From assembly GCF_029623955.1 (NCBI RefSeq), contig NZ_JARSBP010000001.1, forward strand, positions 186,001 through 250,000: a DNA stretch of 64,000 nt, written 5' to 3'. Below are positions 57,085 to 64,000 of the stretch, piece by piece; the first letter of the stretch is position 1, and each line of letters begins with the position of its first letter. The DNA comes from Mycobacterium sp. 236(2023) (GTDB lineage: Bacteria; Actinomycetota; Actinomycetes; Mycobacteriales; Mycobacteriaceae). Both the position numbers and the translations under genes were made by a program. The notes under the pieces are model-generated. The model ran no database searches. It saw nothing but the letters and a program-made list of their open reading frames with translations, and had not been told where the DNA came from.

Positions 57085-58010
57085 CAGAAATACCCCTCGC
57101 GCTTCCGGTCCTCCATCGCCGCCGTCGACGTCCGATCGTCGGCGCGGGTCTCACCCCGTTCGGAGACCGTCGCCGCCGAGATCTCGCCGATCACCCCGTC
57201 GATCGTCGTCGCCTGTGAGCGCACCGCACCGGTGATCGTCAGATCGCCGACGGTCCGGTAGCGCACCCATTCGACGGCTGAGGTCTCCCCGTCGCCGGGC
57301 TGGGCGTACTCGGACACGGCGAGCAGGATGCCGTCCCGTTCGAAAACCTCACGCTCGTGGGCGAAATAGATCGACGGGAGCTCAAGATTCTCCAGCGCGA
57401 TGTAGCGCCAGATGTCGAGCTCGGTCCAGTTGCTCAGCGGGAAGACGCGAACCTGCTCGCCCTTGCGGATCCGCCCGTTGTACAGCGACCACGGTTCCGG
57501 TCGTTGCGCCCGAGGATCCCACTGGCCGAACTCGTCGCGGAAACTGAGGATGCGTTCCTTGGCGCGCGCCCGTTCCTCATCGCGGCGCGCACCACCGAAT
57601 GCGGCGTCGAAGCGGCCCGCCTCGAGCGCGTCGAGCAGGGTCCTTGTCTGTTGCCGGTTGCGCGAGGCCCCCGGTCCCGGATCGGGGACCCGCCCCTGGT
57701 CGATGGTTTCCTGGACCGACGCGACGATCAGCTTGTGGCCCTCCCACGTGACGCGACGGTCGCGGAATGCGATGACCTCGTCGAAATTGTGGCCGGTGTC
57801 GACATGCATCACGGGAAACGGCAGCGGAAGAGGACGAAAAGCCTTCTCCGCCAGCCGAAGCAGCACGATCGAATCCTTGCCCGCCGAGAACAGCAACACC
57901 GGGCGCTCGAGTTCGGCGACCACCTCGCGGATGATGTGGACCGCTTCGGCTTCGAGCAACCTGAGCTCGTCGACGTGCAGGGTGTCGTATGTGCCCGAAA
58001 CGCTGGTCAT
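57084..58010 (-). CDS. cysD: Sulfate adenylyltransferase subunit 2 CysD
   Basis: This 308-residue PP-loop enzyme has [18 protein letters not shown] at the nucleotide site and later [20 protein letters not shown] and [20 protein letters not shown]. It forms ATP sulfurylase with CysN. ATG 58010 overlaps the stf0 stop by four bases, tying PAPS supply to the sulfotransferase. Confidence 0.93.
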   Translation of the reverse strand: MTSVSGTYDTLHVDELRLLEAEAVHIIREVVAELERPVLLFSAGKDSIVLLRLAEKAFRPLPLPFPVMHVDTGHNFDEVIAFRDRRVTWEGHKLIVASVQETIDQGRVPDPGPGASRNRQQTRTLLDALEAGRFDAAFGGARRDEERARAKERILSFRDEFGQWDPRAQRPEPWSLYNGRIRKGEQVRVFPLSNWTELDIWRYIALENLELPSIYFAHEREVFERDGILLAVSEYAQPGDGETSAVEWVRYRTVGDLTITGAVRSQATTIDGVIGEISAATVSERGETRADDRTSTAAMEDRKREGYF

Positions 58011-58807
58011 GTGGGCAACCCCTCCTTCAGCGCATCGGCGCGGTAGCGGTCCACCCAATCGTCGGAGCGTTGGTCGGCCTGGCGTTCCAGCACCGGTGCC
58101 GGTGCCAACCGCGGATCCAAACCGAGTTCCTCGAGGACAGAGCCGACGACCTGGGTCAGGTTCCGCCACAGCACCGGGTACGGGACCTCCATCGGCGTGA
58201 CGTTCTCCTCGACGAACCACGCGCGCCAGCCCTCTTCCTGCGCGCGCAACATCCTGACGACGTGGGCGATGGCGCCCGCGTGATACTCGGCTCGTGCATC
58301 CCGGACCGGGTCGGGGCGTCCCCGCCAGACCCGGGTCTGCACTGCCCGCCAGAAGGAAACAGCCTGCGAGACAACATCTGGGCGGTACACATGGATCAGG
58401 ACGGGATCGCTGCCGATGACGTCCCGGATCGCCGACAGCAGGCCGGTGCCGGAACGGTCCGGCAGCCCTTCGGCCCGCTGCAGCAGCAGGGGCGTCTGAT
58501 TCCACATGAGCTTTCCGCCCCAGACCCCGTTCGGGGTACTTCCGACCGTGCGGATGTAGTCGCGCCAGATCTCCGGCGGTGCCAGATCCGGCTTGCCCTC
58601 GTCGAGCGGATCGAGCAACCGCAGAATCGACTCGTCCTCGACACCTGCGAACCACTGCCGGGGCTGGGGCGACTGACTCGTGGTGGGCAGATACTGGAAG
58701 AACTCGCCGGGCTCACCGGCAACACCTGTGGCTCTCAGCGATTCGACCAGCAGGGTGCTGCCGCTGCGCTGAGAGGCGAGCACCAGATAGGCAGTCGGGC
58801 TGGACAT
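58007..58807 (-). CDS. stf0: Trehalose 2-sulfotransferase Stf0
   Basis: The 266-residue enzyme (M. tuberculosis Rv0295c is about 267 residues, recalled) has the PAPS 5'-phosphosulfate loop [15 protein letters not shown] and [14 protein letters not shown] with downstream [17 protein letters not shown] for the 3'-phosphate. Stf0 transfers sulfate to trehalose, the first step to sulfated trehalose lipids. It is followed in overlap by cysD. ATG 58807 is used; an upstream ATG would add 13 residues. Confidence 0.9.
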   Translation of the reverse strand: MSSPTAYLVLASQRSGSTLLVESLRATGVAGEPGEFFQYLPTTSQSPQPRQWFAGVEDESILRLLDPLDEGKPDLAPPEIWRDYIRTVGSTPNGVWGGKLMWNQTPLLLQRAEGLPDRSGTGLLSAIRDVIGSDPVLIHVYRPDVVSQAVSFWRAVQTRVWRGRPDPVRDARAEYHAGAIAHVVRMLRAQEEGWRAWFVEENVTPMEVPYPVLWRNLTQVVGSVLEELGLDPRLAPAPVLERQADQRSDDWVDRYRADALKEGLPT

Positions 58808-58873
58808 GCGCGAGAGCTTAACCCCAATAATTCGGGGTGGCAGCACCGGGTTTTTCGCTCACGGTGAGCGAAA

Positions 58874-60247
58874 TTATTGCCTTCGGCCCTGGTCGTCGGC
58901 GATCCCGCGATCGGCCGCTTTGGCTGCGCGACTTGGCAACTCGAGGCCGAGCACGCGCCGGTAGGTCTCGGTGTAGCGCTCGGCAATCCGGGTGCCCGCG
59001 AATTCGGACGGGATCACGTCATTGGTCTTCTGCCGCCACTCGTTGAGTAGCAGGGCGAGATCCCTACCGATCGCCTCGTGCTTGTCCGTGGCATCCTCGG
59101 TGAGCAGGTTGTGCGACTCGGTGGGATCGGTTGTCAGATCGTAGAGTTCACGTTGCGGCCGCGGATCCTGGGACAGCGGTTCGACCACGCGGCCCGGTGC
59201 GCTGTCGGCGATGTCCCACGGCAGGTCCAACAGTGGGCGGGCCGCGTAGTTCTCGATGTAGCTGTGATTCTTGGTCCGGATCGCACGGATCGGGTCGAAG
59301 GAGTCGTGATAGGTCTTCATCGTGTAGACCTCACCGCGCACCGGTTCGGTCGCCGGCGACGTCAATGACGTTGCGTGCGAGAGGCCTTCGACATCCAGGG
59401 GGATGTCGACCCCCAGAAGCTCCAGCAGGGTTGGGACGAGATCGACGCCGCTGAACAGTTCTTCGTACACCTTGGGCTCAGCACGATGACCGCGCGGTGG
59501 GCGCACGATCAGCGCGATACCTGTGCCCGCGTCGTACAGCGTCGATTTGGCGCGGGGCAGCGCCGGGCCGTGGTCGGTGACGAACACGACCCATGTGCTC
59601 TCGTCGAGGCCCGTCTGCTCCAGTGTGTCGAGCAGTTGCCCGACGGCGGCGTCGGCGACGGTGATCGACCCGTAGAAATCGGCGAGGTCCTGACGGACGT
59701 CGCCGGTGTCGGGCAGGTAGTCGGGCAGTGTCACGTCATCGGCGTCGGCGGGCTGGTACCGGTCGTGCGGGTAGGGCCGGTGCGTCTCGAAGAATCCGGC
59801 GGTGAGGAAGAACGGTTTCTCCGGAGGGCCGGCTAGCCAGGCGGTGGCCTGCTCGACGACATATTCGCAGTACGAGTTGGATACGTCGAATTCGTCGAAG
59901 CCCAGCTTCGCCGGATAGCTCGTTTCGTGTTGCATTCCGAAAAGCGCTGTGTACCAGCCACTTTCCGACAGAATCTGAGGAAGGGTGCGGACGCCGGCGC
60001 GATACTCCCAGCCATGGTGCGCGAGACCGACCAGCCCGTTGCTCTGCGGGTAGCGGCCCGTGAACAGCGATCCGCGCGACGGTGAGCACAGCGGTGCGGT
60101 GGCGTGCGCGGCGGTGAACAGGATTCCCTCCGCGGCGAGCCGGTCCATGCGCGGGCTCGCGACGTCGGCGTGGCCGTAGGCACCGAGGTAGCGGCCGAGG
60201 TCGTGCCAGTGCACGAGTAGGACGTTGTCTCGGGCAGGTGTGGTCAC
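58874..60247 (-). CDS. Type I sulfatase, Rv0296c-like
   Basis: This 457-residue arylsulfatase-family enzyme carries the formylglycine signature C-x-P-x-R as LCSPSRGSLFTGR (Cys54, Arg58) and metal-binding Asp/His (VHWHDLGRY near residue 13, VVFVTDHGPALP later). Activity needs conversion of Cys54 by a formylglycine enzyme coded elsewhere. It is upstream of stf0 on the same strand (66 bp), so one operon may both add and remove sulfate. The substrate is unknown. Confidence 0.9.
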   Translation of the reverse strand: MTTPARDNVLLVHWHDLGRYLGAYGHADVASPRMDRLAAEGILFTAAHATAPLCSPSRGSLFTGRYPQSNGLVGLAHHGWEYRAGVRTLPQILSESGWYTALFGMQHETSYPAKLGFDEFDVSNSYCEYVVEQATAWLAGPPEKPFFLTAGFFETHRPYPHDRYQPADADDVTLPDYLPDTGDVRQDLADFYGSITVADAAVGQLLDTLEQTGLDESTWVVFVTDHGPALPRAKSTLYDAGTGIALIVRPPRGHRAEPKVYEELFSGVDLVPTLLELLGVDIPLDVEGLSHATSLTSPATEPVRGEVYTMKTYHDSFDPIRAIRTKNHSYIENYAARPLLDLPWDIADSAPGRVVEPLSQDPRPQRELYDLTTDPTESHNLLTEDATDKHEAIGRDLALLLNEWRQKTNDVIPSEFAGTRIAERYTETYRRVLGLELPSRAAKAADRGIADDQGRRQ

Positions 60248-60272
60248 TGCTGTCCTTTCTGTGTCTCGTTCA

Positions 60273-60333
60273 CCGAAATTGCATTCCCGCAGGTATCCAC
60301 TCGCACATCTTCTGCCGGAATGCAGTTTCGACG
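60273..60333. repeat. Structured 61-nt intergenic hairpin element, copy 2
   Basis: It aligns without gaps to 8458-8518 at 41 of 61 positions. Loop blocks CGCAGGT and CACTCGCAC are identical, while stem bases differ in pairs that keep pairing. It lies between the stop of the 160-residue gene and the sulfatase start. Confidence 0.85.
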
Positions 60334-60340
60334 GGCTGTG

Positions 60341-60823
60341 CTACGGGTGATACGGCACGCCGACGGCGCGGAACACGAACTCCGGCGGTACGTCGAAGGC
60401 CAGTGAGGTGCGGGGCAGCCGCGCCAGCACGTCCTGGGGAATGTGCTCCTTGTAATGCAGGGAAAGCTCGCCGGAGCAGCGGGCGTCGACGGCGGCCACG
60501 TCGACGTCGAGGATCAGTCCGGTCGCCGACAGCTCGGCCTTCACCGCGCCGCCCTGCGGGGTGTCCCATCGCAGGTCGATGGTGCGCCCGGCGAGCTTGG
60601 GCACCGATGACAGCGTGCCCAGCACCCGCTCGTTGGTGATGACCAGCGAGCCGACGTAACTCGCGATGCTGCCCCCCGACCGCAGGCCGGGCACGGCACC
60701 GCGGAACCGCCGCGTCACCGCGACGTATTCGGAGAGGAAGAGCACGCCCTCGGCTTCGACCTCAGCGCGCAACGCGCTGGGCAGCTTGCCGATTCGGAAC
60801 AGCTTCCGAAGAAAAACGGCCAT
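60341..60823 (-). CDS. Conserved protein of unknown function, 160 residues (paralogue 1)
   Basis: The protein opens MAVFLRKLFRIGKLPSALRA and has a mostly beta pattern with ERVLGTLSSVPKLAGRTIDL and a C-terminal FDVPPEFVFRAVGVPY. It lacks a signal peptide or membrane helix. Its neighbour 14 bp upstream is a paralogue of the same length with the same ends, so this is a tandem duplication. I do not recognise a function. Confidence 0.7.
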   Translation of the reverse strand: MAVFLRKLFRIGKLPSALRAEVEAEGVLFLSEYVAVTRRFRGAVPGLRSGGSIASYVGSLVITNERVLGTLSSVPKLAGRTIDLRWDTPQGGAVKAELSATGLILDVDVAAVDARCSGELSLHYKEHIPQDVLARLPRTSLAFDVPPEFVFRAVGVPYHP

Positions 60824-60837
60824 GGTCGAACGTTAGC

Positions 60838-61320
60838 TCAGCCGCGCGGCACCCCGAGGATTCGGTAGACGAACATGGGCGGAATATCGAACGCAATCGC
60901 CCGCGCCGGCAGCCGCATCAGCTCGTCGGCAGTCAGCTGCGTCTTGAACGTCAGCGACAGCGTCCCGGAGAACTGCGGGTCGACCGTCGACAGGTCCGCG
61001 ATGTCGAGGACGAGGCCCTCCTCGGACAGGGTGCCTTTCACGACGCCCGTCTGGGGCGCGGTCCAGAGGTGATCTGCTGCGCGCCCCGACTTTCCCGGTA
61101 GCGCACTGACCGTCGCGAGCACCCGCTGGTTCGTCAGCACCAGCGCGCCGCCGTACCCGCGGACGAGGCCCACCGACCTGCGGCCGGGGATCTCGCCGGT
61201 GAACCGCGCCCACACCCCGATGCAATCGGTCAGGTGGATGACTCCCTCGGCTTCGGCTTGGGTGCGCATGTCTGCCGGAAGTTTGCCAATTCGGAATAGC
61301 TTCTTGATGAAACCAGCCAT
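60838..61320 (-). CDS. Conserved protein of unknown function, 160 residues (paralogue 2)
   Basis: This protein begins MAGFIKKLFRIGKLPADMRT and ends AFDIPPMFVYRILGVPRG, matching the downstream paralogue at both ends. The centre has TNQRVLATVSALPGKSGRA, also shared in pattern. ATG 61320 is selected because it gives the common KLFRIGKLP start; longer open frame upstream crosses the divergent PAP2 gene. Function unknown; the pair may act as a heterodimer. Confidence 0.7.
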   Translation of the reverse strand: MAGFIKKLFRIGKLPADMRTQAEAEGVIHLTDCIGVWARFTGEIPGRRSVGLVRGYGGALVLTNQRVLATVSALPGKSGRAADHLWTAPQTGVVKGTLSEEGLVLDIADLSTVDPQFSGTLSLTFKTQLTADELMRLPARAIAFDIPPMFVYRILGVPRG

Positions 61321-61362
61321 GTCCGCAGCATAGTCGCGGCCGTAATATTTGCTCGACGAATC

Positions 61363-62037
61363 GTGGTCCAGACTGGTTCCGTGACGGTGCACAAAGGCTG
61401 GTTGGCCGGCAGCGCGGTGATCGCCGTGGGTGTCTACGTATTGCTGTGGGTCGGCTACCGGCAGGACTGGCCGTGGATCGCGCAGATGGATTCCGCCGCT
61501 CTGGAACCCGCCCACGCCTTCGGCGTGACACACCCCGGCTGGGTGACGGGATGGGACGTCTTCTGCACGGTGCTGGGCCCCGGGGCGTTTCGCCTTGCCG
61601 TGCTCGTGATCGTCATCGTCGCGTTTGCGCGCCGTCGCGTCCGTCTCGCGATGTTCCTCGTGATCAGCGTCGAGCTCAGCGGCCTTGTCACCGAGACGGC
61701 GAAGCACTTCGCCGACCGGCCGCGCCCGGACACCGCCCTGGTTTCGGCGTGGGGGACGTCGTTCCCGTCGGGTCACGCTCTCGGGGTCATGGTCGCGGTC
61801 GCGGCGCTGCTCGCCGTCGCCCGCCCGCGTCCCGCCTGGGCTGTCGTTCTCGGTGCCGCAGTGGTCGTCACGATCGGCGTCGGACGGGTAGTGCTCAACG
61901 TGCACCACCCGTCGGATGTGCTCGCCGGGTGGGCGCTGGGCTACGCCTATTTCGTGGTCTGCCTGCTCCTGTTGCCGCCGCGGGTGCCCGTTACACCGAC
62001 GGACGAAAAACCGGCAGCGCTCGATATCGCACGCTGA
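61363..62037 (+). CDS. PAP2 superfamily membrane phosphatase
   Basis: The 224-residue protein has about six membrane helices and the three phosphatase motifs: KHFADRPRPD, PSGHALG and HHPSDVLAGW with an upstream Arg (GRVVLNVHHPSD). It would dephosphorylate phosphatidate, polyprenyl diphosphate or a similar lipid outside the membrane. GTG 61363 or GTG 61381 may be the start. The 3' end overlaps by 47 bp the converging PAP2-kinase gene. Confidence 0.85.
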   Translation: MVQTGSVTVHKGWLAGSAVIAVGVYVLLWVGYRQDWPWIAQMDSAALEPAHAFGVTHPGWVTGWDVFCTVLGPGAFRLAVLVIVIVAFARRRVRLAMFLVISVELSGLVTETAKHFADRPRPDTALVSAWGTSFPSGHALGVMVAVAALLAVARPRPAWAVVLGAAVVVTIGVGRVVLNVHHPSDVLAGWALGYAYFVVCLLLLPPRVPVTPTDEKPAALDIAR

Positions 62038-63487
62038 AGCTGGCCTCGTCGAGCTCGGTGCCGACCTCGCCGTCGAGGGCGAGCACGGTCGGGCCGTCGG
62101 GGGACCGGAAGGCGAACTCCGGCACCCGCAGCTCGTGGTAGAGCGGGCTGCGCGTCAGCCTCCCGAACGCCACCGCGGTGACGATGCGCAGCGTGCTGAA
62201 GCGTTTCCCGGTTTCCAGGATTCGGACGTCGAGCAACCCGTCGTCCATCCGCGTTCGGCGGGACGGCGCGAAACCCGTCGGCAGGTAGGTGGAGTTGCCG
62301 AGAAAGAACAGCGACGTCTGCAGTGACCTGTTGTCGTACTCGATGCGGACCGGGGTGTCGCGGCGCAGCGTGTGGAACATCGCGTAGACGCCCGCCAGCG
62401 GCTTGCCGATCTTGTGCTCAAGTTTTTCCCGGGTCTGCACGAACGTCGGGTAGGCACCGATGCTGGCGGTGTTGATGACCATCTGCTTCTCGTTGAGGCA
62501 CACCATGTCGACGCAGGACACGTCGCCGCGCTGGATCGCCGCGACGGTCCTGGCGGTGGTGTCGCAGCCGATGTCCTTGGCGAAATGGTTGAACGTGCCG
62601 GCCGGGAACACCGCCAGCGGAACGCCCACCTCGATGGCTACGGCCGCCGCGGCCGCGACGGTGCCGTCACCTCCGCCGACTCCCAGCACCTCGGCGCGCT
62701 GCGCCGCCGACTTCAGCACCTCCACGACGTCGTCGTCCCCGTCGAGTTCGACGATCTCGGCCTGCGGCAGCGCTTCCCGGACCTCGTCGAGCACCCGGGC
62801 CCCGGTGCCGCTGCCCGATGCGGGGTTGATGACGACCGTGACGCCGCGCCCGTCGGGCCGCTCGGGGGTATCCACCCGCAGCGGTTGTCCGGCGCTGGGC
62901 AGGCGGGTGTCGACGATCGGCGGCACGATTCTCGCGCCGAGCACTGCGAGGCCCGCGCCGATTCCGAAGCCGGCGAGTACGTCGCCGGGGTAGTGGGCAC
63001 CGGTCGCGACCCGCGACATGCCGACGAGGCCGGCGAGCAGGGCGAGCCCGAGGCCGACAGGCGGGTTCTCCAGCCCGACGCCGACGGCGAACGCGGCCGC
63101 GCTGGCCGAGTGCCCCGACGGGAGGGAGTTCGATGTCGGGTGGCGGCGGGTCTGGCGTGCAAGCGGAACGAAGGCCCAGTTCGGGCGCTCGCGTTTCCAG
63201 ATCCGTTTGGCCACCTGGTTGGTGAGAAGGCTCGTCACTCCGAGGGTGACCACACCGCGGGCGGCGCCGCGCTTCACCGACGGGTTCCCGAACGCGGTCA
63301 GCCCGGCGGCGATCGCGAACCACAGCTTCGAGTGGTCGGCGGCCTTCGTCAGCCGCGGCATCACGACGTCGATCAGCGGGCTCGGCGATTCCGCGACGGC
63401 CTCGAAAACCTCGCGGTCCAGCGTGCCCAGCCCCTCACCGATCTGGCGAATTCCGCGGCCACGACGCTTGAAGGGCACAAGGTTCAT
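61991..63487 (-). CDS. PAP2 phosphatase-diacylglycerol kinase fusion
   Basis: This 498-residue two-domain protein has an N-terminal PAP2 domain with KRERP (98-102), PSGHS (123-127) and HYPGD (165-169), and a C-terminal diacylglycerol/sphingosine-kinase-like domain with VVINPASGSGTG (about 218-229) and GGGDGT (271-276). The first half removes and the second adds lipid phosphate, so the two may work on linked lipids such as isoprenoid or diacylglycerol. ATG 63487 is chosen; a longer frame would include the palindrome. Confidence 0.88.
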   Translation of the reverse strand: MNLVPFKRRGRGIRQIGEGLGTLDREVFEAVAESPSPLIDVVMPRLTKAADHSKLWFAIAAGLTAFGNPSVKRGAARGVVTLGVTSLLTNQVAKRIWKRERPNWAFVPLARQTRRHPTSNSLPSGHSASAAAFAVGVGLENPPVGLGLALLAGLVGMSRVATGAHYPGDVLAGFGIGAGLAVLGARIVPPIVDTRLPSAGQPLRVDTPERPDGRGVTVVINPASGSGTGARVLDEVREALPQAEIVELDGDDDVVEVLKSAAQRAEVLGVGGGDGTVAAAAAVAIEVGVPLAVFPAGTFNHFAKDIGCDTTARTVAAIQRGDVSCVDMVCLNEKQMVINTASIGAYPTFVQTREKLEHKIGKPLAGVYAMFHTLRRDTPVRIEYDNRSLQTSLFFLGNSTYLPTGFAPSRRTRMDDGLLDVRILETGKRFSTLRIVTAVAFGRLTRSPLYHELRVPEFAFRSPDGPTVLALDGEVGTELDEASFSVRYRALPVFRPSV

Positions 63488-63506
63488 GCCGCCCAACGTA
63501 TCCGGT

Positions 63507-63536
63507 GGCCCTTGACAAGAAACTTTGTCAAGGGCC
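63507..63536. promoter_or_regulatory. 30-bp perfect palindrome between divergent genes
   Basis: Arms GGCCCTTGACAA (63507-63518) and TTGTCAAGGGCC (63525-63536) are perfect inverted repeats around six bases, and each contains TTGACA on one strand. It lies 13 bp before the HTH regulator start and 20 bp before the kinase fusion start, a likely operator over two divergent promoters. Confidence 0.65.
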
Positions 63537-63548
63537 ACGATCGCTTAC

Positions 63549-64000
63549 ATGCTGGATGTGGAGGTCATTGACGACCCCGCCGCGGCGGTCAGCGTTCTCG
63601 ATCCCATCCGCGGCAGGCTGCTGGCCGAACTGACCGAACCTGCGTCGGCGGCGACCCTTGCGGCGCGCGTCGGCATTTCGCGGCAGAAGGTGAACTACCA
63701 CCTGCGGGCGCTGGAGCAGTACCACCTCGTGGCTGTGGCCGGAGAGCGGCGGTGGGGCGGTCTCACCGAACGCATGCTCGTCGCGACGGCGTCATCCTAC
63801 GTCGTATCACCCGGTGCGCTGGGACCCGTCGCCGCCGATCCCGAGCGCACCGGCGACACGATGTCGGCCAGCTATCTGATCGCGGTGGCGGCCCGAGCGG
63901 TCCATGAGGTCGGCGAGATGTGGCGGGCTGCCCGCGACAAACAGAAACGGCTCGCGACGCTGACCATCGACACTGCGGTGACGTTTCGGTCGGCCGCCGA
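63549..64000 (+). CDS. ArsR-like winged-helix regulator, 3' end outside window
   Basis: The visible 150 residues begin MLDVEVIDDPAAAVSVLDPI, with an HTH AATLAARVGISRQKVNYHLR and wing VAVAGERRWGGLTERM, typical of helix-turn-helix_20/ArsR-like regulators. The C-terminal part (AVAARAVHEVGEMWRAARD) is helical and runs off the window. It is divergent from the lipid kinase fusion with the palindrome between; autoregulation is likely. Confidence 0.82.
   Translation, partial: MLDVEVIDDPAAAVSVLDPIRGRLLAELTEPASAATLAARVGISRQKVNYHLRALEQYHLVAVAGERRWGGLTERMLVATASSYVVSPGALGPVAADPERTGDTMSASYLIAVAARAVHEVGEMWRAARDKQKRLATLTIDTAVTFRSAA

Noticed and set aside
1..64000. CRISPR arrays, insertion sequences, tRNA or prophage genes
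   Set aside because: No regular spaced repeats, transposase motifs, cloverleaf-like segments or phage genes were seen by reading; the 684-bp repeats are coding gene conversion, not mobile elements.

Overview
The window is high-GC, densely packed DNA from a mycobacterium, most likely a fast-growing Mycolicibacterium related to M. smegmatis. The main evidence is a complete ESX-3 type VII secretion locus (eccA3 to eccE3 with a PE/PPE pair and EsxG/EsxH). It is flanked by genes in nearly the same order as M. tuberculosis Rv0269c-Rv0296c (order recalled, not searched). I see no tRNA, rRNA, CRISPR array or insertion sequence, and no gene-free stretch longer than 300 bases.

Region 1 (1-3000): a partial amidohydrolase, a TetR regulator and a WS/DGAT acyltransferase. 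Region 2 (3063-17530): a carbohydrate island made of two LacI-controlled modules. Module A has a divergent LacI gene, a sugar-porter MFS gene, a TIM-barrel isomerase/dehydratase, an inositol-dehydrogenase-like gene and an IolH-like TIM barrel. Module B has a divergent LacI gene, a Gfo/Idh/MocA dehydrogenase, a TIM barrel, a sugar-binding lipoprotein without ABC partners, a second IolH-like gene and an IolW-like dehydrogenase. The two LacI-divergent promoters share the same -35/-10 geometry but carry different palindromic operators. The two IolH-like genes have a 684-bp core that is 99% identical between diverged ends, which looks like gene conversion. Between the modules lie a LysR gene and its divergent MFS transporter.

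Region 3 (17600-36250): a two-domain flavoreductase, a purine permease, a split acyl-CoA dehydrogenase pair, a STAS protein, a PolD2-like primase-polymerase, fadD2, an SDR, a GGDEF protein, a fused fadE6, a D-2-hydroxyacid dehydrogenase, an alpha/beta hydrolase, a VOC protein, a TetR gene and an MpaB-type oxygenase. Region 4 (36299-50841): the ESX-3 operon, with most junctions overlapping or nearly so, behind an IdeR-like iron box. This system secretes EsxG/EsxH and supports mycobactin-dependent iron uptake.

Region 5 (50828-64000): an alpha/beta hydrolase, a P1B-4 metal ATPase with a divergent ArsR regulator, tam, and a sulfur operon (sulfatase, stf0, cysD, cysNC) that joins activated-sulfate synthesis to trehalose sulfotransfer. 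Tandem 160-residue unknowns, a PAP2 phosphatase, a PAP2-diacylglycerol kinase fusion and a partial HTH regulator follow.

Two non-coding signals stand out. A 61-nt hairpin element occurs twice (8458-8518 and 60273-60333), with a conserved loop and five compensatory stem changes. A 10-codon mini-ORF bridges cysD and cysNC with start/stop overlaps at both ends.
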